Assembly: GCF_020733705.1 (NCBI RefSeq) | Contig: NZ_JAJFZM010000002.1 | Coordinates: forward strand, 868,001 to 932,000 | Length of the DNA stretch: 64,000 bases | From: Nocardia australiensis | GTDB lineage: Bacteria > Actinomycetota > Actinomycetes > Mycobacteriales > Mycobacteriaceae | Reading direction: 5' to 3' | In this document: positions 28,879-36,970 of the stretch, piece by piece | Position numbering within the stretch: the first letter of the stretch is position 1 | Layout: every line of letters begins with the position of its first letter | Made by a program: the position numbers and the translations under genes | The notes under the pieces: model-generated | Databases searched by the model: none | Told to the model about the DNA's origin: nothing | The model's input: the letters and a program-made list of their open reading frames with translations, nothing else

Positions 28879-28890
28879 GCCACCTCCTAG

Positions 28891-28908
28891 TTGTTCAAAT
28901 TTGAACAA
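28891..28908. promoter_or_regulatory. MarR operator 1, perfect 18-bp palindrome
   Basis: TTGTTCAAATTTGAACAA is a perfect palindrome 12 nt before the ligB ATG. It lies downstream of the likely ligB -10 (TACGCT), so a bound regulator would block initiation or early elongation. Size, symmetry and placement fit a MarR-family dimer. Confidence 0.82.
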
Positions 28909-28923
28909 CAGGAGCGTACCTGT

Positions 28924-28941
28924 TTGTTCAAATTTGAACAA
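28924..28941. promoter_or_regulatory. MarR operator 2 over divergent promoters
   Basis: The same 18-bp palindrome recurs, 33 bp centre to centre from operator 1 (about three helical turns, same DNA face). On the plus strand its TTGTTC is 18 bp from TAGGCT, placing +1 near the marR GTG and suggesting a leaderless message. On the minus strand its TTGTTC is 17 bp from TACGCT for ligB. One protein could thus close both promoters. Confidence 0.85.
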
Positions 28942-28959
28942 CACCGGTAGGCTGAACAG

Positions 28960-29439
28960 GTGGGCGAACCCAAATGGCTCAACGCCGAGGAGATGCGTGC
29001 CTGGCAGGCGCTACTGTCGGGCTGGGCGCTACTGGACCGGCAGATCGAGCAGCACCTCAAGGAGGACGCCGGACTCTCCCACGCCCAGTACGAAATACTG
29101 GTCCGCCTCGCTGCCGCCCCCCACGGCAAGATCCGGATGACCGAGCTCGCCGATTCCCTGGTCAACTCCAAAAGCGGCCTGACCTACCAGGTCGACCGAC
29201 TCGAAAAGGCCGGACTGGTCCGCCGCGAATCCTGCGACACCGACGTACGCGGGATAACCGCAACCCTCACCAAGGCCGGCCGCCACAAACTCGACGACGC
29301 CGCCCCCGCCCACGTAACACTGGTGCGCGAACTCCTGATCGACGTACTCACCCCCACCCAACTCTCCGCCCTCGCCGACGGACTCAGCGCAGTCGCCCAC
29401 CGCATCCAGACCACCGACCCACGACAGCGGCGACGTTAA
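28960..29439 (+). CDS. MarR-family transcriptional regulator
   Basis: A 159-residue MarR protein. The winged helix spans about residues 38-105 (LSHAQYEILVRLAAAPHG, MTELADSLVNSKSGLTYQVDRLEKAGLVRR, with the wing RESCDTDVRGITATLT). A single Cys in the wing might allow redox or quinone sensing, as in some MarR-type quinone sensors, but that is inference. The GTG at 28960 probably coincides with the transcription start. It should repress itself and ligB-doxX through the two palindromes. Confidence 0.94.
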   Translation: MGEPKWLNAEEMRAWQALLSGWALLDRQIEQHLKEDAGLSHAQYEILVRLAAAPHGKIRMTELADSLVNSKSGLTYQVDRLEKAGLVRRESCDTDVRGITATLTKAGRHKLDDAAPAHVTLVRELLIDVLTPTQLSALADGLSAVAHRIQTTDPRQRRR

Positions 29440-29989
29440 TTCACGCCATCACCTGCCGTGATCAGCTCTGCCCAGCAGCGAATTCGATGAACCGCGCCAG
29501 CCCATGTCGTTCCCGGCGTTCAGTGCGCGCGAGCGGTGCGAACTGTTCCGCCATCACCTCGCCGATGGTCTCCGTTGCGGCGGCGAGCCGGTCACTGCCA
29601 CCCGGTGTGCGCATTCTCGATCCGAGGCTCACGGTGATCCACGAAACGCTGGCGCCGCAGACACCCCAGGAGGAAAGTGGCCGCGCGCCATCTCACGCAC
29701 GAATCCGAAATGCTCGAATACGGGTCGCCGCGGTCAAGCACTCCCTACGTAACGGCCGACCTTGCTCGGGCGTCAGCGCTGCCCGAGCATCCGCGATTAC
29801 GCCCACGCATCATTGCACGCAATGCCATGATGAACGCCGCAGGTAGAGCGCCATTTCTCGATTTGATCGGCCAATCGGGCCAAGGTGGGACCAATCCGAA
29901 TTGCGCGGCGGCTCCGATTCACTCGTGTGTACCCAACGATGTGGCACCCGCCCCATCGTCCGATCACGGTTAACCGAAAGGGTCACTTC
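29440..29989. other. 550-bp region with only gene remains
   Basis: No intact gene. On the minus strand 29614-29462 encodes about 50 residues ending TIGEVMAEQFAPLARTERRE and GLARFIEF, which look like the C-terminal helices of a regulator, possibly MarR or TetR, but no DNA-binding part is present. The rest has no recognisable content. The last 30 bp are upstream sequence of the hemophore-like gene. Confidence 0.45.
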
Positions 29990-30367
29990 ATGAAGATGCT
30001 CAGCGTCAACAATGCGGTCCTGTCTCTCGCCATCGGCGGATGCGTCGCCAGTACCGCATTATTCGGAGCCGCGACCGCCCAGGCAGATGCGATGGACAAC
30101 CTGGAACCACTGTTGAGCTCGAGTTGCTCATTCACTCAAATCGACGCCGCGCTGCACGTGGTCGACCCCGATGCCGCTGCCCAACTGGATGCCTCCCCCG
30201 CCGACAAGGCCATGATCGAGCAGGCGTACAACCAGCCCCCTGAGCAGCGCAGGGCGGCATTCGAGCAGATCCTCTCCCAGCAAAAACAACTGGATGCGAC
30301 CATCAGCGAAAATCCGGAGTTCGGCCCGAAGCTGCGCCTGGTCGTCGACTCCTGCCACAACTACTGA
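29990..30367 (+). CDS. exported hemophore-related heme-binding protein
   Basis: A 125-residue secreted protein. A signal peptide ends at the likely cleavage site AATAQA-DAMDN. The mature part (LLSSSCSFTQIDAALHVVDP, ASPADKAMIEQAYNQPPEQRR, and a final Cys in VVDSCHNY) matches the mycobacterial heme-binding (MHB) domain of Rv0203-like hemophores, with the two Cys likely joined. It would bind heme outside the membrane. The ATG at 29990 has AAAGGG upstream. A terminator follows 100 bp later, and the gene seems to stand alone. Confidence 0.86.
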   Translation: MKMLSVNNAVLSLAIGGCVASTALFGAATAQADAMDNLEPLLSSSCSFTQIDAALHVVDPDAAAQLDASPADKAMIEQAYNQPPEQRRAAFEQILSQQKQLDATISENPEFGPKLRLVVDSCHNY

Positions 30368-30466
30368 TCCACCGACGTTTCGAGCACTACGGCGGCGCGA
30401 CAGCGATCCGGCCTGCTGATCAGCTACCGGCGACCCGGTAGACATAGCCCCCGCTGAACGCGGCCC

Positions 30467-30499
30467 GAGGCGGGTCCGAACTGATTTCGGACCCGCCTC
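30467..30499 (+). terminator. hairpin terminator after the hemophore-like gene
   Basis: A perfect 14-bp stem (GAGGCGGGTCCGAA with its complement) and a 5-nt loop, about 100 bp after the stop codon. Only two T residues follow. Confidence 0.82.
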
Positions 30500-30689
30500 T
30501 TCGCCGCCGGACGGCGGGCAGGGGGCACACGCCGCTCACGCCGCTGACGAACCTCAGCCCGGCCGCCGGACGGCACTTCCGGGACAACACGGTCATCGCG
30601 CCTCCAACGCATACCCGATACCGTGCACGGCTGGATGTGGACAGAAGCCGTGTCAATCGTGGAGATCGCGTGTGCGACTACTTGCGCGC

Positions 30690-30822
30690 GATGCCGCCCG
30701 CGCATCCGGCTGGAACGATCGGGCCACCTGGTGGGTGTTCTCCTTGGTCGGCAGCCCGGCACCGAGGTCGAGGTACTGCTTCATTCCGACCTCACCCGCC
30801 AGATACCCGCGCCGACCGCACC
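30690..30822 (-). pseudogene. fragment of a DUF574-type SAM methyltransferase
   Basis: On the minus strand the frame encodes MKQYLDLGAGLPTKENTHQV and then ARSFQPDAR. This is the SAM-binding segment of the actinobacterial DUF574 (SAM_MT) methyltransferases, whose members read RQFLDIG.GLPT..N.HEVAQ. The N-terminal and C-terminal parts are missing, and no start or full frame remains. It lies in a gap of about 600 bp with no intact gene. Confidence 0.65.
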
Positions 30823-30983
30823 TCGACGAGCTCCATGACATCAGTTGTCGACCGCGACCGGGATGAAGTGCGTGCGCGGCCCAGCGATTCGGGCGATCAT
30901 TGCCCTCAGATGTACAAACACGCATTCTCGATGGCCGGGTCCCGCAAACACCGCCGCACTACGACCAGCAGTAGTATGAACCC

Positions 30984-31511
30984 GTGTACAGTCCGACTGA
31001 TGCAGCGGCGCGATGGCGCGGCGCGTTCGTCGGATCCGCGTCCGGTGCGGTAAGCATCGGCGCGCACGCCCTCGGCGGTGGCGCCGTCTCCCCCGATCAA
31101 TCCGCCGTCGTCCTGCTGATCGCCGCCTGCGCACTCGTCGGGGTTGGTGTCGCCGCGATACGCGTCCGGCACGGTCTCGTTGTTTTGATGACACTGCTTG
31201 CCATCGGGCAGGCAGTCGGCCATACCGCGCTGTCACTGGCACCCGGCCACCACCACGCCCCGCACGCACCCGCGGCGATGCTTGCCGCCCACCTGATCGC
31301 CATCCCTGCGGGTGCGCTACTCATTCGCGCCGCCGAATTCGCCCTCGCCCGAGCGGCGTCGAGCGTGCGGCGTACGGCGCGGGCGCTGCGCGCCGCACCC
31401 ATCGCTGACCCGCGGTTTGCCTACGCGACGCCCACAGGCGTCGCCCCCACTCCCCACCGGTTACTGCTCAGCTCGGGAATCGGGACCCGCGGGCCGCCAC
31501 GGATGCGCTGA
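30984..31511 (+). CDS. His-rich membrane protein upstream of PCu(A)C
   Basis: A 175-residue protein with about four membrane helices between residues 10 and 125. The loop SLAPGHHHAPHAPAAMLAAH is rich in His and could bind metal. The C-terminal 45 residues are polar and Pro-rich. A TAGTAT box lies 7 nt before the GTG at 30984, which suggests a leaderless transcript. It precedes the copper-chaperone and DyP genes by 145 bp on the same strand, which together with the His loop hints at a copper role. The family is not known to me. Confidence 0.72.
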   Translation: MYSPTDAAARWRGAFVGSASGAVSIGAHALGGGAVSPDQSAVVLLIAACALVGVGVAAIRVRHGLVVLMTLLAIGQAVGHTALSLAPGHHHAPHAPAAMLAAHLIAIPAGALLIRAAEFALARAASSVRRTARALRAAPIADPRFAYATPTGVAPTPHRLLLSSGIGTRGPPRMR

Positions 31512-31656
31512 CCGACCGATCACGCCGCAGATGATCGGCGCGCGTTGTCGTGCGTGCCGAACACCACCCGCAATCGCGGTGCGCTGGCGCATTGCCGAGC
31601 TACCGACCCCGGCCATAGGCGCGGCGTACCAACCACTTTCCGAATCGGAGTTTGTT

Positions 31657-32235
31657 ATGCCTATGCCAACCCGAACATCACCATCCCGCTCGGCTCGACT
31701 CTTACGTGGCGCCGTCGCGGTCGCGGTGACGCCATTGCTGCTCGTGGGCTGCTCGTCCAATGACAATCCCGCCGCCCGTGCCGCGGATTCGATCACGATC
31801 AGCAACCAGTGGATCAAGGCCGCCGACAGCGACATGTCCGCCGCGTTCGGCGACCTCAATAATGCCGGCGACAAGGACGTGACCGTCGTTTCCGCCACCA
31901 GCCCCGCGTCCAATCGCATCGAACTGCACGAAGTCGTCGCGAGCGCGGACGGTACGAAGAAGATGCAACCCAAGGAAGGCGGCTTCGTCATTCCAGCGCA
32001 CGGCACCACACCACTACGTCCAGGCGCCAACCACATTATGTTCATGGGCCTCAACGGACCGCTGCGCACCGGTGCGCAAACCCCGGTCACGCTGACCTTC
32101 GACGACGGGTCGACCACCACATTCACCGCCCAGGTACGTGACTTCCCCGGCAACCAGGAGAATTACGCGCCCGAAGGTGAGATGAGTGGCGACGCGTCCC
32201 CGCATGCCGGGCATTCCCCCGCGCACGGTGGCTGA
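31657..32235 (+). CDS. PCu(A)C-type copper chaperone lipoprotein
   Basis: A 192-residue lipoprotein. The lipobox is LLLVGCSS at about residue 30. The mature domain is PCu(A)C/DUF461: ITISNQWIKAADSDMSAAFG, IELHEVVASADGTKKMQP, and GANHIMFMGL carry the His and Met ligands of the H(M)X10MX21HXM type copper site. A His-containing tail follows (PHAGHSPAHGG). It should carry Cu(I) outside the membrane, for oxidase or secreted enzymes. The ATG at 31657 has GGAG upstream. The DyP gene overlaps by 8 nt. Confidence 0.91.
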   Translation: MPMPTRTSPSRSARLLRGAVAVAVTPLLLVGCSSNDNPAARAADSITISNQWIKAADSDMSAAFGDLNNAGDKDVTVVSATSPASNRIELHEVVASADGTKKMQPKEGGFVIPAHGTTPLRPGANHIMFMGLNGPLRTGAQTPVTLTFDDGSTTTFTAQVRDFPGNQENYAPEGEMSGDASPHAGHSPAHGG

Positions 32236-33457
32236 GCCGCAACGGCGCGCCGACCCCGCGGCGCGCCGGTCCGGACGCATCAACCGGCGGCGACTATTCG
32301 GTGGCGCCGCCGCCGCGGCGGGTGCGGCCGGGATCGGGGTTGGTGCGGCAGGGCTCAATAGCCGGCACCGCACCGAGACCTCCACGTCAGCGGCAATCGA
32401 GCCGTTCTATGGTCGGCACCAAGCGGGCATCGCGACCACACCGCAGTCGCAGGTCGCGTTCGTCGGCTTCGACCTGCGCGCGGACACCGATCGTGACGAC
32501 ATCATCGGCGTACTGAAGATCTGGACCGATGACGCCGCGCGGCTCACCCAGGGCCACCCCGCACTCGCCGACACCGAACCCGAACTGGCGCAACGACCTT
32601 CGCGTCTCACCGTCACAGCCGGGCTCGGTGCCCGGGTGTTCACGGTGGCCGGACTGGAGAATCGGCGGCCCTCGTGGCTACATCCGCTGCCGCCGTTCGC
32701 CATCGACCAGCTCGCCTCGGACTGGAGTGACGGCGATCTGGTGCTTCAGGTTTGCGCCGAGGAGACCACTGCGGTCTCCCATGCGGTGCGGGTGCTGTGC
32801 AAGAGCGTGACATCGCTGGTGTCGGTGCGCTGGGTGCAGCGTGGGTTCCGTGACGCCGCACCCGGACGCAATCCGCGCAATCTCATGGGGCAGGTCGACG
32901 GCACGGTGAACATCGCACCGGACACCCCCGATTTCGACCGGCTCGTGTGGGATGACGGCGCCACACAGCCATGGCTGGCCGACGGCACCTCACTGGTGCT
33001 GCGGCGGATCGCGATGCAACTCGACACCTGGGACGAAATCGACCCGGAGGGAAGGGAGCTCACTATTGGCCGCACGATCGCCGAGGGTGCGCCGCTGACC
33101 GGCCAGCGGGAATCCGACGACCCGGACTTCGCGGCCGTCGACGCGCACGGGATCGCGGTGATCCCGCCGTCGTCTCATATCGCCAGGGCCCATCACACCC
33201 ACGACGGCGAGCGGTTCCTGCGGCGCGGTTACAACTACGACGACGCGCCGATGCCCGGTCGTACCTCGAATTCCGGGCTGCTGTTCGCCACGTTCCAGCG
33301 AGACGTGGATGCCCAGTATCTGCCAGTACAGCAACGACTCGCCGAGTTCGACGCGCTCAATGTGTGGACGACGCCGGTGGGATCGGCGGTGTTCGTCATT
33401 CCGCCGGGAGTGCGGTCACCGGGCGGGTATCTCGGGCAGTCGTTGTTCGAGTCATAG
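32228..33457 (+). CDS. Tat-exported DyP-type heme peroxidase
   Basis: A 409-residue dye-decolourising peroxidase. A twin-arginine signal (RINRRRLFGGAAAAAG) near residue 20-35 predicts export folded with heme. The DyP signature GQVDGTVN gives the catalytic Asp; the proximal His lies in the region SSHIARAHHTHDGERFLRRGYNYDD. The GTG at 32228 overlaps the PCu(A)C stop and fits coupled translation; a GTG at 32186 is less likely. Streptomyces links a Tat-exported DyP with a PCu(A)C-type copper chaperone in one operon, and this pair resembles that. No encapsulin gene is present. Confidence 0.95.
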   Translation: MAEPQRRADPAARRSGRINRRRLFGGAAAAAGAAGIGVGAAGLNSRHRTETSTSAAIEPFYGRHQAGIATTPQSQVAFVGFDLRADTDRDDIIGVLKIWTDDAARLTQGHPALADTEPELAQRPSRLTVTAGLGARVFTVAGLENRRPSWLHPLPPFAIDQLASDWSDGDLVLQVCAEETTAVSHAVRVLCKSVTSLVSVRWVQRGFRDAAPGRNPRNLMGQVDGTVNIAPDTPDFDRLVWDDGATQPWLADGTSLVLRRIAMQLDTWDEIDPEGRELTIGRTIAEGAPLTGQRESDDPDFAAVDAHGIAVIPPSSHIARAHHTHDGERFLRRGYNYDDAPMPGRTSNSGLLFATFQRDVDAQYLPVQQRLAEFDALNVWTTPVGSAVFVIPPGVRSPGGYLGQSLFES

Positions 33458-33508
33458 CGGCAACCGCGCGGCCGGCGTTCGACGACGCCGGCCGCGTGAA
33501 CCTATGTA

Positions 33509-33859
33509 CTACGTCCACAACGCGGCGACGAGCACATTCGCGATCGCCAGACCGCCCGCCGCATGGGTCATCCACGCAATGTTCTTGCCGCGCTTGGCAT
33601 CCGCGTGCCCCATCTCGGCAAACGCCGCGACCAAGACCGCGATGACCAGCTTCGTGCCGATCTTCATCATGTTCGGGTCCTTGCCGAGCGAGTCGATCGA
33701 CTCGGCCATGCCGACGAGCACGACGCCACTGATGATCTGCACGCGCGCACCCCACACCATCAACCCCGAAACCAAGGGATGCCCGGCGGCGTAACCGCCG
33801 ACTACCGCGGCCATACCGAGCAGATGGGTGACAACCACGATGTTGTAAACGAAATCCAT
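33509..33859 (-). CDS. four-helix integral membrane protein
   Basis: A 116-residue protein with four predicted membrane helices: MDFVYNIVVVTHLLGMAAVV, ARVQIISGVVLVGMAESI, KLVIAVLVAAFAEMGH and AAGGLAIANVLVAALW. Single His residues in helices 1, 3 and 4 might bind heme, but nothing proves it. The ATG at 33859 starts at the first helix. It is convergent with the DyP gene. The family is common in Mycobacteriales but has no assigned function that I know. Confidence 0.77.
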   Translation of the reverse strand: MDFVYNIVVVTHLLGMAAVVGGYAAGHPLVSGLMVWGARVQIISGVVLVGMAESIDSLGKDPNMMKIGTKLVIAVLVAAFAEMGHADAKRGKNIAWMTHAAGGLAIANVLVAALWT

Positions 33860-34268
33860 GAGATCACACGCTAGTTCATCGAACCGCGAACTACTACGCT
33901 GCGTCGTGGATGTATTTGCGCAAACGGAGGCGGGCTGTGCTGAAGGCTGCATCACGCAGGCATGTCGTTTGCATTTGGATGCCTGCGCGACATCGCGCAC
34001 CCGGATTCCGCCGAGAGTGATGCCCCGCTCCACATCGGCGTGCGCGGGTCCGCGTTACGCCATGTCGGCAGTGACATCTTCGATCGCCTCGCCCATCGGG
34101 TAGACGCGCCGGCCCGCGTCCGGCATATGGCGGCTACCACTCCCCGGCCGTCCACACATTGGCCCCGCACACCCTGACTACTCGCCCGACGCCGGGTATC
34201 TCCACGATGACCAACCGGATACGAACAGGAGGAGAATTCAATCCACGACGCACCGAGAGGACCCCGCC
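33860..34268. other. 409-bp intergenic region without a gene
   Basis: Short frames exist on both strands, for example MPDAGRRVYPMGEAIEDV on the minus strand near 34128, but each stops soon and none has a known motif. The last 30 bp hold the GAGGA-rich upstream sequence of the hemerythrin gene. Confidence 0.5.
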
Positions 34269-34835
34269 ATGAGCACGGAATCGATCGAGGACGTGGTCGA
34301 CGTACTGACAGCGCAGCATGCGCAGATCAAGGACCTGTTCGGCAAGCTGCGGTCCGGACAGGGCGACAAGCAGGCGCTGTTCACCGAATTGGTGCGGTTG
34401 CTCGCCGTGCACGAAAGCGCCGAGGAGGAGGTTGTCCACCCGGTGGCAAGCCGCGCGCACTTCGGGGTCGAACCGATGGTCAAGGCGCGCTTGTCGGAGG
34501 AGAACAAGGCCAAACACGACCTGGCCGAACTCTACGACCTCGGCGTCGAGCACCCGGACTTCGATGCGAAGCTGGCCACATTCGCCGATGCGGTCGCCGA
34601 ACACGCCGCCCATGAGGAAGGCGAAGAATTTGCGTTGCTGCGAAAGTCGTTCTCGGTGAGCAAGCTCGAACACATGGTCGGCTCGGTCCGTGCCGCGGAA
34701 GCGATCGCGCCGACCCGGCCGCACCCGCACGCCGGAGAGTCCCCGATAGCGAACATGCTCACCGGACCACCATTGGCATTGTTCGACCGGGTCCGCGACG
34801 CGGTGCGCGATTGGCATCGATCAGCCGACCGGTGA
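34269..34835 (+). CDS. hemerythrin HHE-domain protein
   Basis: A 188-residue cytoplasmic protein with a hemerythrin four-helix bundle over residues 1-135. The iron-ligand pattern is visible: LTAQHAQIKDLF, LLAVHESAEEEVVHP, KHDLAELYDL and HAAHEEGEEFALL. The tail is Pro/His-rich and less ordered. HHE proteins bind a di-iron site and have been tied to O2, NO or peroxide responses; the role here is unknown. It is convergent, 19 bp apart, with the HdeD-like gene. Confidence 0.92.
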   Translation: MSTESIEDVVDVLTAQHAQIKDLFGKLRSGQGDKQALFTELVRLLAVHESAEEEVVHPVASRAHFGVEPMVKARLSEENKAKHDLAELYDLGVEHPDFDAKLATFADAVAEHAAHEEGEEFALLRKSFSVSKLEHMVGSVRAAEAIAPTRPHPHAGESPIANMLTGPPLALFDRVRDAVRDWHRSADR

Positions 34836-34854
34836 CCGGCCACGTCGAAACGAG

Positions 34855-35427
34855 TTACACCAGCTTCTTGACGTCCTTGCGAATGCCGAAGGACGTAATG
34901 ATCTCGATGACGCCGAGGACGATCAGCCAGATACCGGCAATTAACGCGAGGGTGGCCACCGACTCGACCGGCCACACGATCAGCACCACACCCGCGATCG
35001 CGGTGATGACACCGAAGAACGCGATCCAGCCACGTCCGGGCAGTCCCGGCTCCGACAGCGCGCCCATCGCCGAGGCCACACCACGGAACAGCCATGCGAT
35101 GCCGATCCAGATACCGAGTAACAGAATCGATGCCAGCTCGTCTCGGAAACAGAAGACGCCGATCACGATCGACAGGACGCCGATGATGAACGACAGCACC
35201 CGCATTCCCGGTCTCGCCGGCGCGCCGAACGCGGCGAGCAATTGCAGCACACCGGTCACGACCAGATAGATGCCGAAGATGATGCCAGCCACCAACAACG
35301 TCTTGCCGGGCCACACGAGAATCAGTATTCCAAGGATCACCGACAGGATGCCAGTGACGAGAACCGATTGCCACGCACTCCGGGCCAGCATTTGCAGTGG
35401 TCCCTCTACCACGCTGTTTGTCGTCAT
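34855..35427 (-). CDS. HdeD-like (DUF308) membrane protein
   Basis: A 190-residue protein with six membrane helices arranged as repeated pairs, each starting with a pattern like SVILGILILVWPGKTLLV, SIVIGVFCFRDELASILLL and GVVLIVWPVESVATLALI. This is the DUF308/HdeD family. HdeD aids acid resistance in E. coli at high cell density; for actinobacterial members the role is not known. The terminal KDVKKLV is cytoplasmic. The ATG 35427 opens MTTNSVVEGPLQML. Confidence 0.87.
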   Translation of the reverse strand: MTTNSVVEGPLQMLARSAWQSVLVTGILSVILGILILVWPGKTLLVAGIIFGIYLVVTGVLQLLAAFGAPARPGMRVLSFIIGVLSIVIGVFCFRDELASILLLGIWIGIAWLFRGVASAMGALSEPGLPGRGWIAFFGVITAIAGVVLIVWPVESVATLALIAGIWLIVLGVIEIITSFGIRKDVKKLV

Positions 35428-35509
35428 TTCGCGATGTTAAGCCTTGGCGGACCGGTTTCTGACCATTTGCTACACAACGCGCCGACCGGCGCTCAGCGGT
35501 CTCGCACCG

Positions 35510-35720
35510 CTACTGAGCCGCAGCAGTGACGTCGACGATCGACGCACATGCCGAACTCGTCGCCCCACATCTGCTTCTCCAGCAGGACCGGCGCGTCCTT
35601 ATCTCCGAACTCACCGAAGGTGCGGATGGCCAGCGTGCCACCGAACACATCTCGATAGAACTCGACTGCCGCTCGAGCCGAGTCTCCAAAACTGATGTAG
35701 GGGTCGAGTCGGGAGACCAT
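35510..35720 (-). pseudogene. VOC/PhnB-like protein with internal deletion
   Basis: The start SRLDPYISFGDSARAAVEFY and FGGTLAIRTFGEFG matches PhnB-like VOC proteins. It then jumps to LEKQMWGDEFGMCVD, which belongs near the family's C-terminus; some 70 residues between are missing. After MCVD the frame shifts, and the other frame reads VDVTAAAQ before a stop, as a normal end might. So a deletion and a frameshift have destroyed the gene. Confidence 0.68.
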
Positions 35721-35922
35721 GGGGACGCCCGATGAGGAGTAGTTGCCGCCATGTGGAGGTTAGTCCTCCTAGCAGCGTTTGTGGGATAGATAACGTCCGA
35801 GTCGGCAACGTTTACTGCCGAATTCGGTCGGGTAGTCATCGTTCATTGGCTCTCGTCGTGTGCACTCATGGGTGGAGGCGGTCGGGTCGGGTTGACGAGT
35901 CTCAGGTGGCTAGGAGAAGAGG

Positions 35923-36909
35923 GTGGCGGTTGTACTCGTGCTGCAGGCACGCGGCCTTGGCGATCTACTCACCGCGGTCCCGGCGTTACGTGCGCTACGC
36001 CGGGCGAGGCCGAACGACCACATAGTCCTCGCCGCCCCACACCGGCTGAAGCCGATCGTGGATTTGATAGCGCCGATCGACGAGTTGGTGCCGACCCAGG
36101 AACTCGGCGCATTTCGCTGGGACGCCGCGCGGCCGGAGCTGGCCATCAACCTCCATGGCCCGAGCGCCGAGAGCATCGTCACCCTCACCAAGACCGATCC
36201 AGGTCGCATCCTCACTTACCACAACGCCGCCTTCCCTGAATTGGCCGGTCCGGAGTGGCAGCAGGACATGCACGATGTCGATCGGTGGTGCCATCTGCTC
36301 GAATCCGACGGAATCGTCGCCGATCGGCGCAACCTCGGGCTGGTGCCACCGGTATCGACCACCAGTCATCGGGATTGCGTTGTGGTGCACATCGGCGCGG
36401 GCGCCCCGGCACGGCGGTGGCCACCCGACCGTTTTGCTGCGGTAGTCCGTCATCTGCTCGTGCTCGGCCGCGAGGTCGTGATCACTGGCGACGAGACCGA
36501 ACGCGATATCGCGCTGAGCATCGCCGCGCGTGCGAGCCTGCCGACGCATCGGGTATTGGCGGGCGAGCAGAACCTCATCGAGCTCGCCGCGACCGTCGCC
36601 GAGGCAGCACTGGTCATCTCCGGTGATACCGGCGTCGCGCATCTGGCCACGGCGTTCGGAACTCGAACTGTCCTACTGTTCGGCCCGACACCGCCGCACT
36701 GGGGTGGACCACCCCCGCACCTACTCGGCAGGCATGCGGTGCTGTGGGCGGGGCAGGTCGGCGACCCGAACGCCGACACCCCTGATCCCGGACTACTGCG
36801 GATCGGTGTCACCGAGGTGATCAACGCCGTGGACAAACAGCTCAATATGCGGAACTGGCCCGGCACCAAACCCGACCGCCGCCGGACCGCGTATCGCCAG
36901 GTGGGCTGA
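35923..36909 (+). CDS. glycosyltransferase family 9 protein
   Basis: A 328-residue GT-B glycosyltransferase of the heptosyltransferase family (GT9). VLVLQARGLGDLLTAVPALRALRR opens the acceptor domain; VVVHIGAGAPARRWPPDRFAAVV and VISGDTGVAHLATAFGTRTVLLFGPT form the nucleotide-sugar site. Gram-positive members transfer sugars to unknown wall or lipid acceptors, as no LPS exists here. The GTG at 35923 has AGGAG at good spacing. Genes on either side do not point to a pathway. Confidence 0.89.
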   Translation: MAVVLVLQARGLGDLLTAVPALRALRRARPNDHIVLAAPHRLKPIVDLIAPIDELVPTQELGAFRWDAARPELAINLHGPSAESIVTLTKTDPGRILTYHNAAFPELAGPEWQQDMHDVDRWCHLLESDGIVADRRNLGLVPPVSTTSHRDCVVVHIGAGAPARRWPPDRFAAVVRHLLVLGREVVITGDETERDIALSIAARASLPTHRVLAGEQNLIELAATVAEAALVISGDTGVAHLATAFGTRTVLLFGPTPPHWGGPPPHLLGRHAVLWAGQVGDPNADTPDPGLLRIGVTEVINAVDKQLNMRNWPGTKPDRRRTAYRQVG

Positions 36910-36970
36910 GTCCCGCAGCTGCGGACACTACGTCCCGATCGGGCGATGTCGGCGATATGACGCGCCACCG

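Noticed and set aside
30420..30656. 78-codon minus-strand frame
   Set aside because: It runs through the hairpin at 30467-30499 and has no recognisable motif; best explained as chance.
34057..34128. 23-codon minus-strand ORF (MPDAGRRVYPMGEAIEDV...)
   Set aside because: Protein-like but short, without a ribosome site or family; could be a decayed gene start but cannot be supported.
35752..35790. 12-codon ORF with a GGAGG/CCTCC mini-hairpin
   Set aside because: Tiny stem and no ribosome site; not distinguishable from chance.
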